Below are positions 6,422-12,809 of a DNA stretch of 14,068 nucleotides, in pieces. The stretch is taken from NCBI GenBank assembly GCA_034667245.1, contig JAXDKI010000515.1, positions 1 through 14,068 on the forward strand, read 5' to 3'. Both the position numbers and the translations under genes were made by a program. Origin of the DNA: DATBFX01 sp034667245 (GTDB taxonomy: Bacteria > Chloroflexota > Chloroflexia > Thermomicrobiales > UBA6265). Every line of letters starts with the position of its first letter. The stretch's first letter is position 1. The notes beneath the pieces are model-generated. The model had not been told where the DNA came from. It searched no databases and saw only the letters and a program-made list of their open reading frames with translations.

Positions 6422-6649
6422 TCACAATCGCCGGTGGCGCGGCACGAAGCGCCGGGCCAACTCCCGCCCCGTCTCTTCGTCGACGTGGACCACCTCGCCG
6501 CCGTCCGCCGCTTCGAGCAGCAGCCGGCTCAGATACAGGTCGAGCGCGCGGCGGGTCGGCCCGGCATCCCGCTTGCGGAGGCGACCGAGGACGCGTGCCC
6601 CCGCCTCGCCCCGGTAGATGACCAGGTAGTGGGGCGGCGTGCCCGCCAT
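6422..6649 (-). CDS. Uncharacterised 75-aa protein
   Basis: A small basic soluble protein. ATG 6649 has a GGGAGG SD with 6-nt spacing, which is the main support for the gene. The sequence opens with a beta-strand (HYLVIYRGE), then a charged helix (GARVLGRLRKR), a long amphipathic helix (TRRALDLYLSRLLLEAADGG) and a second strand (EVVHVDEETGREL) before a basic tail (RRFVPRHRRL). The length is in the range of toxin-antitoxin partners or small regulators, but no partner gene is adjacent and no family is recognised. It lies about 150 bases downstream of the frameshifted secreted-peptide gene on the same strand. Confidence 0.6.
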   Translation of the reverse strand: MAGTPPHYLVIYRGEAGARVLGRLRKRDAGPTRRALDLYLSRLLLEAADGGEVVHVDEETGRELARRFVPRHRRL

Positions 6650-6758
6650 GGCGATCCTCCCGTCGCCTCGTCGCCGCCGTCGCCGCCCACGGCACGGGGT
6701 GGACGGGGCGGTCCGCGTCGGGCGAAATACGGCCGCCCCGGTCGCCGCCGGGGACGGG

Positions 6759-6776
6759 ATCGCGGAATTACGCGAT
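6759..6776. promoter_or_regulatory. Operator-like palindrome upstream of the 75-aa gene
   Basis: ATCGCG-N6-CGCGAT, a perfect 6+6 inverted repeat with an AT-rich centre (GAATTA), about 110 bases upstream of the 6649 start and just past the end of the frameshifted gene. It may bind a dimeric regulator or be a weak stem-loop; no supporting second copy was found. Confidence 0.25.
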
Positions 6777-6796
6777 GCGGCCGAGAGGCGGGCTCG

Positions 6797-7007
6797 TCAG
6801 TCGCACGCGAACGGATCGGTGAGGCGCTGAACCACGGCCTCGACCCGCGCCGTGATCGCGTAGGCCTGCGCTGCCAGCGCGGCGCCCCGCGCCCGGAGGC
6901 GAGCGATGAGGGCGTCGGTGCGGTCGGGCAACCCGTTGCCGTCGACGTCGGTCGCGGGCGTGCGGGGGTGTCCCGCTCACCGACAGCGCGACGATGAGCT
7001 TGCGCAT
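6797..7007 (-). pseudogene. Frameshifted small secreted protein with a DxDGNGxxD motif
   Basis: ATG 7007 has a good AGGAG SD (7-nt spacing) and begins a signal-peptide-like MRKLIVALSVSGTP. The frame then runs into Arg-rich nonsense. Dropping one base at the run of five C (minus strand; GGGGG at 6964-6968 on the plus strand) restores a sensible frame: DVDGNGLPDRTDALIARLRA, a long Ala-rich helix, and a C-terminus ending DPFACD at 6797. The whole would be 69 residues. DVDGNGLPD resembles a calcium-binding loop of EF-hand/thrombospondin type 3 style. The signal segment is short, so some sequence may also be missing. It is 74 bases downstream of the repeat-protein gene and likely in its operon. 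A sequencing error in the C-run is an alternative explanation. Confidence 0.5.
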
Positions 7008-7031
7008 CGGTGTGCTCCTTTCCGCTGGGCA

Positions 7032-7058
7032 GGGGAGGGCGGGCGTGTTGCCCTCCCC
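7032..7058 (-). terminator. Hairpin between the repeat-protein gene and its downstream neighbour
   Basis: GGGGAGGGC (7032-7040) and GCCCTCCCC (7050-7058) form a perfect 9-bp GC stem with a 9-nt loop. There is no U-run. It could end most transcripts of the repeat gene while letting some read into the next gene. Confidence 0.5.
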
Positions 7059-7081
7059 CGCACGGCTTCGGAGCAGCGCCC

Positions 7082-7555
7082 CTAGACGTTCTCTTGGATG
7101 ATGGTGATGTCGACGTTCTTCAGGATCACGTCGCCGCCCTCGGCGGTCGCCGTGTTCTGGCACTTGTTCTTTTGCTTAACCTTGTTGCCGTCCTTGACGG
7201 CGTTGACGCAGGCGGCCAGGGCGGTGGCGTCGCCGCCCGTGATCGTCAGGTCGACGGTGTTCGCGGCGTCCGAGATGTCGCCGTCGGCGTCGTTGGTCTG
7301 GACGATGAAGATGCTGACGTTCTTCAGGATCACGTCGCCGCCCTTGGCGTAGGCGACATTGTCGCACTTGTTCTTTTGCTTGACCTTGTTGCCCTTCTTG
7401 ACGACGTTGAGGCAGGTGGCCAGGGCCGTGGCATCGCCGCCCGAGATGGTGATCGTGACGGTGTTGGTGGCGGCCACGGCGCCGCCCGCGGTCAAGGGGG
7501 TGAGGCCCAGCGCAAGCAGCAAGGCGAGCACGGATGTCGTGAAGGCGCGTTTCAT
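7082..7555 (-). CDS. Secreted protein of two 68-residue tandem repeats, function unknown
   Basis: A 157-residue protein with a Sec signal peptide: KR, a hydrophobic core (TTSVLALLLALGLTPLTA), and a likely cut after AVAA at ~29. The mature part is two near-identical copies (31-86 and 99-154, offset 68). Each has a beta-strand (NTVTITISGG), an Ala-rich helix with one Cys (DATALATCLNVV), the invariant GNKVKQKNKC with a second Cys, then KGGDVILKNV and a final hydrophobic strand. Cys pairs 48/64 and 116/132 suggest one disulfide per repeat. The linker NDADGDISDAA is acidic. GGAGGG lies 9 bases upstream of ATG 7555. I do not recognise the family; the strand-rich repeats suggest an extracellular or surface protein. 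Confidence 0.75.
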   Translation of the reverse strand: MKRAFTTSVLALLLALGLTPLTAGGAVAATNTVTITISGGDATALATCLNVVKKGNKVKQKNKCDNVAYAKGGDVILKNVSIFIVQTNDADGDISDAANTVDLTITGGDATALAACVNAVKDGNKVKQKNKCQNTATAEGGDVILKNVDITIIQENV

Positions 7556-7625
7556 CGCGGGTTTCCCTCCGGGGTGATGTCGGCACTCTGTCCGCGCGCG
7601 AGCGGGATCGTCCTAGGAGGATACG

Positions 7626-7654
7626 ATCATACACGCCGAGGCCGCTCTGTTCAG
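7626..7654 (-). promoter_or_regulatory. Promoter for the secreted repeat-protein gene
   Basis: On the minus strand: CTGAAC (-35, 7649-7654), 17-bp spacer, TATGAT (-10, 7626-7631; 5 of 6 consensus). It gives a leader of about 65 bases before ATG 7555. Confidence 0.55.
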
Positions 7655-7948
7655 TCGTACGGACGGTTGAGTTCTACCACCGTTTGGCCGACAAGGGCGC
7701 ACCGCGCCGAGAAACCTGCGCAACACGACCGATGCGGCAACACGATGGCGTGCTGCAGGGAAGCGACCAGGTGAGACGACTCCTCGACACGACCCCTCCC
7801 GCCAACGTCGCCCCGCCCCGTCCGTCCTCGCGCATCTCATCGCGCTGGACGGGAGGATTCGCGACCTGGCCGGTGAACGAGGGGGGAGCGACACTGCGGC
7901 ACTTGTCCCCTACCCCGTCTGACCGTACAGGGACGCACACGGGCGCAA
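7655..7948. other. Divergent intergenic region, no gene seen
   Basis: This lies between the minus-strand repeat-protein promoter and the plus-strand promoter of the solute-binding protein. Frames in it lack SD sites and have no recognisable protein pattern. Confidence 0.45.
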
Positions 7949-7977
7949 TTGACGCCCCTTCTTTCCGCCCCTATCAT
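7949..7977 (+). promoter_or_regulatory. Sigma70-type promoter for the solute-binding protein gene
   Basis: TTGACG (7949-7954), 17-bp spacer, TATCAT (7972-7977); each box matches 5 of 6. It gives a leader of about 80 bases before ATG 8063. The architecture is the same as at 2541 and 5796. Confidence 0.6.
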
Positions 7978-8062
7978 GCGGCCATCGGGAAACAAATTCA
8001 CAACCAGATCCGGTCGCGGCGCCGAACCCAGGCGGTCGGCGCGTGTGGGGAGGAGACCCTCG

Positions 8063-9625
8063 ATGGCTCACCAGGATCCGATCGGCGGAATGACGCGCCG
8101 CGACTTCTTGTTGCGGACCGGTGCGGTGGCGGCGGGTGCGGCCGTCGCCAGGGGATTGCCGCTCGGCGCGGCGGCGCAGGACGCGACGCCGAAGAAGGGC
8201 GGCACGCTGACCGTCGGCCACATCGGCGACGTCGACAACTACGACCCCCTGACCGACTCGCTCGACCAGTACCAGAACTACGGTCGCCTGCTCATCTTTG
8301 GGAGCCTCACGATCTACGATGCGCAGTCGGCACTGGTCGGCGACCTGGCGACGGAGTGGAGTCTCGACGGGACAAGTTGGATGTTCAAACTGCGCGAGGG
8401 TGTCACCTGGCACGACGGCTCGCCGTTTACCGCCGACGACGTCAAGTACACCGTCGAACGCATCCTCGATCCCCAGGTCGGCTCCTATGCGGCGCCGTTC
8501 ATCGGCGAGGGCACGACGGTCGAGGTCGTCGATCCCCTCACCGTCAAGTTCACTATGTCGTCGGTCAACGCCTCCTACCCCGACATCCTCACCCAGGTCG
8601 CGATGGTCAAAAAGGACTCCGGGGAGTCGAACCGCGACAACCCGATCGGCACCGGCCCCTTCAAGTTCGAGAGTTGGTCGCCGAACGAGCAGACGGTCTA
8701 CGTGCGCAACGACACCTACTACGATCCGTCGCGACCGCTCCTCGACGAGATCGTCTTCCGACCGACACCCGACCCGCAGGTGGCGCTCACCAATCTCCAA
8801 GCCGGCAGCGTCGATCTCGTCTCGAACCAGTTGATCGTGCCGCAGACGGCGAAGACGCTCGAAGGTCAGAGCAGCATCACTCTCTTCACCGTCGATCCCT
8901 CGACCCAGCTCGCCTATGCCGACATGGTCCTGAAAGAGGGCCCGCTGACCGACAAGCGCGTCCGGCAGGGGCTGGCGATGTGCCTGGACCTAAACGGGAT
9001 CAAGGATCTTGTTTACTCGGGCACGGGTACGCCGAGCAACAACTTCATGGCCCCCCTCGCCTGGGCCTACGTCGACCTGCCGAACTACGAATACGACCCG
9101 GAGAAGGCGAAGGCGCTCTTCGCCGAGGCAGGCTACCCGGACGGCTTCGAGGTGACGATCGACACGATCGCCGGCTACCCCGATCTCATCCAAATCGCCT
9201 CGATCTGGCAGGATGGGCTCAAAAAGGCCGGTGTCAACGCCACCCCGACGACCTACGAGATCAACCAGTGGCTCGACCGCTACCTGAACGGCCAGTATCA
9301 GATCTCGCTCAACTTCGACATCAACGGTCCGGATCCTCAGCGGATGTTCGTCGCCGACTTCCTCTATTCCATCCAGCAGGGTTACTGGGCCGACCCGGAG
9401 CTGACCAAGAAGGTGGACGAGGGTGCCGCCGCGGCGATCGCGACGACCGACCAGGAGGCGCGAAAGAAGGTCTACGCCGACCTCCAGACGTTGATGCACG
9501 ACGAGTTGCCGACGATCCCGATCTACCGCCCCGCGATGATCGCCGCCATGGCGGACAAGGTCCAAGACTTCGCGATCGACGGGAAGGGCTACTACCACTT
9601 CGATCGGGCATGGCTGAACGAATAG
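8063..9625 (+). CDS. Tat-exported ABC solute-binding protein, family 5 (peptide/nickel type)
   Basis: A 520-residue extracytoplasmic substrate-binding protein of the SBP_bac_5 (DppA/OppA) family. The N-terminus carries a twin-arginine signal (TRRDFLLRTGAVAAGAAVAR) with a probable cut after AAA near 38. There is no lipobox Cys, so it is not a lipoprotein; export folded by Tat is implied. Family marks are KKGGTLTVGHIGDVDNYDPL, the LATEWSLDGTSWMFKLREGV block, TWHDGSPFTADDVKYTVERI, NPIGTGPFKFESW, and the C-terminal LPTIPIYRPAMIAAM. GGGGAGGAG precedes ATG 8063 by about 8 bases; the longer frame starting at 7949 lies in the promoter. It is transcribed alone. It could serve the permeases at 2658-4587, which lack a binding protein. 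The ligand is not predictable. Confidence 0.92.
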   Translation: MAHQDPIGGMTRRDFLLRTGAVAAGAAVARGLPLGAAAQDATPKKGGTLTVGHIGDVDNYDPLTDSLDQYQNYGRLLIFGSLTIYDAQSALVGDLATEWSLDGTSWMFKLREGVTWHDGSPFTADDVKYTVERILDPQVGSYAAPFIGEGTTVEVVDPLTVKFTMSSVNASYPDILTQVAMVKKDSGESNRDNPIGTGPFKFESWSPNEQTVYVRNDTYYDPSRPLLDEIVFRPTPDPQVALTNLQAGSVDLVSNQLIVPQTAKTLEGQSSITLFTVDPSTQLAYADMVLKEGPLTDKRVRQGLAMCLDLNGIKDLVYSGTGTPSNNFMAPLAWAYVDLPNYEYDPEKAKALFAEAGYPDGFEVTIDTIAGYPDLIQIASIWQDGLKKAGVNATPTTYEINQWLDRYLNGQYQISLNFDINGPDPQRMFVADFLYSIQQGYWADPELTKKVDEGAAAAIATTDQEARKKVYADLQTLMHDELPTIPIYRPAMIAAMADKVQDFAIDGKGYYHFDRAWLNE

Positions 9626-9697
9626 GTATCGGGCGATAGGCGTTAGGGGTACGACGCCGTTCTCCCAACGCCTAACGCCTATCGGCTGTCGCCTATC
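9626..9697. repeat. Inverted array of degenerate 7-bp units; bidirectional terminator
   Basis: The right half reads as exact 7-bp-period units (GCCTAAC, GCCTATC, GGCTGTC, GCCTATC at 9670-9697, with a similar unit before). The left half carries the same units in reverse. A perfect 14-bp stem (9634-9647 with 9671-9684) results, with a 23-nt loop. It sits between two convergent genes and even supplies the stop codon region of the Clp-N gene. Terminator use is inferred; origin as a mobile or slippage-born repeat is open. Confidence 0.6.
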
Positions 9698-10145
9698 CGT
9701 CCGTTGCGCCTTCCCGGAGGGCACGCATCATCGCGCCGCCGATGCGTTCCAGCGCGACACCGGGGACTTCCAGAAGCATGACGGCGACGCCCTCGCGTTC
9801 GCGGACGAGGGCGAGGAGGAGGTGCAGCGTCTCGACCTGGGATTGCTTACGGCGGGTCGCTTCCTTCTCGGCCGCTTCGAGGACACGTTCGAGTCGTGGA
9901 GTAGGAGTGGGTTCTTCCACCGGAGCTTCGCCCTCGCCGCGACCGCCGATAAAGACGACCGATTCGCGTAGCTGATCTGCGGTCAGATCGAGCGAGGCGA
10001 GCACCCGGGCCGCCGCTCCGCGCTCCTCGCGCGCAAGGCCGATCAGGAGATGCTCGGTACCGACGTAATGATGGGCGAGCAGCCGTGCCTCGTCCTTCGC
10101 CAAAGCAAGGGCACTGGCGGCGCACGACGACATGTAATCGAGCAC
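9693..10145 (-). CDS. Stand-alone Clp N-terminal domain protein
   Basis: A 150-residue soluble protein made only of the double Clp-N repeat found at the front of ClpA/ClpC/ClpB unfoldases. Repeat 1 covers about 8-65 (ALALAKDEARLLAHHYVGTE, then HLLIGL, as in ClpC). Repeat 2 covers 82-145 (RLERVLEAAEKEATRRKQSQ, then VETLHLLLAL). A short Pro/Glu linker lies between. No Walker or AAA+ segment follows. In full unfoldases this domain binds adaptors and substrates, so the protein may act as a decoy, adaptor or folding-stress sensor; that is inference. GTG 10145 is chosen because AGGGGA lies 9 bases upstream; ATG 10133 is an alternative. It is convergent with the solute-binding protein gene. Confidence 0.85.
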   Translation of the reverse strand: MLDYMSSCAASALALAKDEARLLAHHYVGTEHLLIGLAREERGAAARVLASLDLTADQLRESVVFIGGRGEGEAPVEEPTPTPRLERVLEAAEKEATRRKQSQVETLHLLLALVREREGVAVMLLEVPGVALERIGGAMMRALREGATDG

Positions 10146-10181
10146 GAGATCGATTCCCCTCAACAGCAGCGACGATTGCCA

Positions 10182-10211
10182 ATCCCAAGCCCGGCGATCA
10201 GGTCTCGTCAA
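10182..10211 (-). promoter_or_regulatory. Weak candidate promoter for the Clp-N gene
   Basis: On the minus strand TTGACG (10206-10211) is followed after 18 bp by TGGGAT (10182-10187). The -35 is good and the -10 is poor (3 of 6), so this is only a candidate. Confidence 0.3.
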
Positions 10212-10366
10212 CTCAGTCTCAGGTAATTGTGCCCATTTGTCGTCGTCCTTGCCACGCACCGCCGTCGTGGAGGTAGAGTCGGTTGGTCATCCGCCCCCGG
10301 GGCATGCATCCCCGCCGGGAGTGGAGCGGCGTCGAACGCCTGGTCCTGAGGTAGCGAAGATCACAA

Positions 10367-10603
10367 TCAGACACCCGACTCGGTCGAGGGCGCTTCACTC
10401 CGATCCGTCCCGTCCACCCCCGAGTCCAAGAGGTGAAGAATCGCCTGCTGGACCCACGACGCCGTCACGTCGAGTCCCTGCTCGACCAGACCGGTCTGGA
10501 CGTGCTGCACCTCCGCCCTCAGCAGCACCTCCCGCATCCGATCGGTCCAGAGCCGTACGACGAACGAGTCGTACCGGCGCGGCGCGGCCTGGCTGCCTGG
10601 CAT
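10367..10603 (-). CDS. Uncharacterised 78-aa protein
   Basis: A small soluble protein. ATG 10603 has GAGGAG 6 bases upstream, and a hairpin separates it from the upstream secreted-protein gene 75 bases away. The middle follows a pattern I have seen in short Chloroflexota and cyanobacterial hypothetical proteins: a strand ending SFVVRLW, a segment with Arg-x-Glu (RAEVQHVQTG), and a final helix (WVQQAILHLLDSG). Those proteins usually have RGxVxHVQSG and a following LxxLLxFI helix. The role of the group is unknown. The N- and C-terminal tails are polar and likely disordered. The family resemblance is from memory and modest. Confidence 0.65.
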   Translation of the reverse strand: MPGSQAAPRRYDSFVVRLWTDRMREVLLRAEVQHVQTGLVEQGLDVTASWVQQAILHLLDSGVDGTDRSEAPSTESGV

Positions 10604-10626
10604 CGTGCGCTCCTCACGGTTCTCGC

Positions 10627-10656
10627 CTGCCCTTCCTGTTATGAGGACGGGCAGGT
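10627..10656 (-). terminator. Terminator-type hairpin after the secreted 325-aa gene
   Basis: CCTGCCC (10627-10633) pairs with GGGCAGG (10650-10656), and after one mismatch TCCT pairs with AGGA around a 6-nt loop. It lies 22 bases past the stop of the 325-aa gene. No U-run follows, and the next gene begins right after, so it may only attenuate. Confidence 0.55.
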
Positions 10657-10678
10657 GGCGAGGCGTCGGTCTATCACG

Positions 10679-11656
10679 TCAATCAGCCCCGGCAGCCGCC
10701 AGGGTGCTCTCGACCAGGATGCGGCGCAGGCGCGCCTGGACGTACTTGCTGTCGCCCGCCTCCAGCAGGGCCGAATCGCCGTTGGCGATGCCGTTCTGGT
10801 AGTCGTCCGCGGCACTCGCCAACAACTCTGTGAGCTTGAGATAGAGATCGTGGGTCTCCTGTAGGCTGGCGGGGGGCTTGAGCCCCTTCGCATCGGCGTC
10901 GGCCTGCCGCCAGGTGTTCCAGCTGCTCAGTAGCGCCTGTCCCGCGCTCTGAGCGTCGAGCGTCCCACTGCTCAGCCCCTGCAGCGTCAGATCAAACTCG
11001 TCCATGCTGGCCGCCAGGGTGTCGAATTGCTGACGCAATGCCGTGAGATAGGTCTGCTCCGCGGCCGCCGCATCCTGGGTGGATGACGCGACGCGACCCA
11101 GCTCGACGCCGATTGCCTTCACGCGTTTGCGCTTGTCGAGTTGATAGGTCACCGACAGGTCGCCCGGTTTTCCGCTCGCCTTGTACTCGTCGTAGGTGTC
11201 TTGATCGACGCTCTTGGCCAGCGCCTTGCTCTTTGCTCGCACCAGCGGCTCGCCGTCGGACGTCTCGGCCGGCTTGCCGAGTTTGGCGTCGGTCGGCAGG
11301 AAGCCGGAGACGGCATCATCCGCCTGCTTGGTCGTCCAGAATTCGCTCGTCGGCGCGGTCAGGGTGAGGTGGATGATGCGGTTGGCGTGGTAGAAAGCGC
11401 TGACGCGCTTGAACCCATCAATCCGATAGTCGTCGCCGCGCGGGTATTCACCAGCCTCGGTCTTCGACGGCTTGCCGTACGTTTTCTCGAAACCCGTCCG
11501 GGTGCCCCCGAACCTTCCCTCCAAGGGATCGGATGACGACGTCGACGCCGTAAGCGTTTCTCCGGTCGAGACGTCCTGCGCCCGCGCCGAGCCTGAGAGC
11601 GCCAATCCGAGCAGGAAGAGGCAGACGAGACTTGAACGCAACGCATGCCGACACAT
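10679..11656 (-). CDS. Secreted 325-aa protein, function unknown
   Basis: A signal peptide (RSSLVCLFLLGLALSGSARA, cut after ARA at ~26) leads to a mature protein with two parts. The first (about 45-190) is mixed alpha/beta with GRFGGTRTGFEKTYGKP, a pattern of small secreted proteins whose Gly-Pro-rich start precedes paired strands (DDYRIDGFKRVSAFYHANRI). The second (about 195-320) is almost all helix, rich in Ala, Gln and Leu (AEQTYLTALRQQFDTLAASM), perhaps a helical hairpin or coiled coil. There is no lipobox, no C-terminal anchor and no catalytic motif I recognise. ATG 11656 has a GGAGG SD (7-nt spacing) and is preferred over the frame's first start at 11704, which would precede the signal peptide with polar residues. 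It is transcribed from its own 238-base upstream gap. Confidence 0.75.
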   Translation of the reverse strand: MCRHALRSSLVCLFLLGLALSGSARAQDVSTGETLTASTSSSDPLEGRFGGTRTGFEKTYGKPSKTEAGEYPRGDDYRIDGFKRVSAFYHANRIIHLTLTAPTSEFWTTKQADDAVSGFLPTDAKLGKPAETSDGEPLVRAKSKALAKSVDQDTYDEYKASGKPGDLSVTYQLDKRKRVKAIGVELGRVASSTQDAAAAEQTYLTALRQQFDTLAASMDEFDLTLQGLSSGTLDAQSAGQALLSSWNTWRQADADAKGLKPPASLQETHDLYLKLTELLASAADDYQNGIANGDSALLEAGDSKYVQARLRRILVESTLAAAGAD

Positions 11657-11793
11657 CGGGCTCCCTCCTGAGGGGTACTGTTCGACCGCCCATCTGGCGA
11701 CCACGACCCGACGGTTGTATCGCTCCGACCTTCCCGAAACCTTCCCGTCGTTCTCGCCGTCCGCGCCGGATGCCTGCCCATCGGCGTCGAAAG

Positions 11794-11890
11794 CGACGAG
11801 CAGCCTCAGGCTAATCGGGAGCGGTCGACCCTCGTGACAGACGCGCGGCAGCCGCCGTCGATTCGGCGAGGCTCAGCCTGCTGCTCGTCG
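11794..11890. terminator. Inverted repeat downstream of importer 2
   Basis: CGACGAGCAGC (11794-11804) and GCTGCTCGTCG (11880-11890) form a perfect 11-bp inverted repeat 75 bases apart, starting 5 bases past the last permease stop. A second small palindrome (AGCCTCAGGCT) lies at the far arm. This is a possible operon end for importer 2; nothing else is seen in the 11657-11894 gap. Confidence 0.3.
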
Positions 11891-11894
11891 GGCG

Positions 11895-12809
11895 TCAGCG
11901 TCGGTTTCGCCGCGGGTCCATCAAGTCCCGCAGGCCGTCGCCGGTCAGGTTGAGGGCGAGAACCAGGAAGAAGATAGCTAGGCCAGGGAATATCGACAGC
12001 CACGGCGCGTCGCGGATGTAGCGGCGCGCCTGGGCGAGGTCCGCCCCCCAGGAGGGAGTGGGGGGTTGAGCGCCCAGACCGAGGAACGAGAGCGCCGTCT
12101 CGTTGAGAATCGCGAAGGCGAACCCGAGGGAAATCAGGACCACGACCGGGCCCAGCGTGTTGGGAAGGATGCCGCGGAAGATGATCCGCGGGACCGAGGC
12201 CCCGATCGAGCGCGCCGCCAGGACGTACTCGTTCTCCTTCTCCGCGATCATCGCCGACCGGGAGACGCGGGCGAACTCCGGGATGGCGATCAGGCCGATC
12301 GCGATGATCGCGCTCTGTTCGCCCGGCCCCTTGATCGCCAGAATCGCGATCGCCATCAGGATGGGTGGAAACGCGAAGAACGCATCGACGAGCCGGCTGA
12401 TCGTCGCGTCGATCCAGCCGCCGTAGAACCCGGCGAAGAGTCCGAGCGGCAAACCGACCAGCGTCGCCAGACCGACGGAGACGACCGCAATCTTGAACGA
12501 GACGCGCGTGCCGTAGACGACGCGACTGAAGATGTCGCGCCCCTTGTCGTCCGTGCCGAAAAGGTGGTCGCCGCTCGGTTGCTGCAGCAGTGCCTTGAAG
12601 TTCGGCTTCGCCGGGTCGTACGGAGCGACCACCGGCGCGAAGACGACGCAGAGGAGGAAGACTCCGATCAGCAGGAGTCCGAGCGTGAACGTCTTCCACG
12701 TCACCGCGCCCGCCAGCATTCGCGCGACCAGCGTACGGCGTGGCCGTCGAAGGCGCGCGGTCGCGTCGAGAAGCCCGGTCTGCTCCACGTGCTCAAGGGT
12801 CGTCGCCAC
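11895..12809 (-). CDS. DppC/OppC-like ABC transporter permease (importer 2)
   Basis: A 304-residue inner-membrane permease, last gene of the importer 2 operon within the window. Features: a charged N-terminal tail, first helix at 42-62 (ending FAPVVAPYDPAKPN), the DppC signature LFGTDDKGRDIFSRVVYGTR (83-102), helices near 105-127 and 140-160, the EAA loop around 195-218 (EYVLAARSIGASVPRIIFRG), SFLGLGAQPPTPSWG, and the closing NLTGDGLRDLMDPR. The GTG start shares one base with the TAG of the upstream permease (TAGTG), so the pair is translationally coupled and made in equal amounts. It is clearly distinct in sequence from the importer 1 DppC, so the two importers are not a recent duplication. 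No ATPase gene follows. Confidence 0.92.
   Translation of the reverse strand: MATTLEHVEQTGLLDATARLRRPRRTLVARMLAGAVTWKTFTLGLLLIGVFLLCVVFAPVVAPYDPAKPNFKALLQQPSGDHLFGTDDKGRDIFSRVVYGTRVSFKIAVVSVGLATLVGLPLGLFAGFYGGWIDATISRLVDAFFAFPPILMAIAILAIKGPGEQSAIIAIGLIAIPEFARVSRSAMIAEKENEYVLAARSIGASVPRIIFRGILPNTLGPVVVLISLGFAFAILNETALSFLGLGAQPPTPSWGADLAQARRYIRDAPWLSIFPGLAIFFLVLALNLTGDGLRDLMDPRRNRR

Noticed and set aside
6338..6997. 219-codon plus-strand frame
   Set aside because: It is the antisense shadow of the 75-aa gene and the frameshifted secreted gene, both of which have good SD sites on the minus strand.
7094..7400. Direct DNA repeats, considered as CRISPR or IS
   Set aside because: There are only two copies at 204-bp distance, in frame within one gene; it is an internal protein duplication.
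7684..9639. Long 651-codon plus-strand frame
   Set aside because: It overlaps the solute-binding protein gene in another phase and is Arg/Gly/Pro-rich with no family pattern; the 8063 gene has the SD, Tat signal and SBP motifs.
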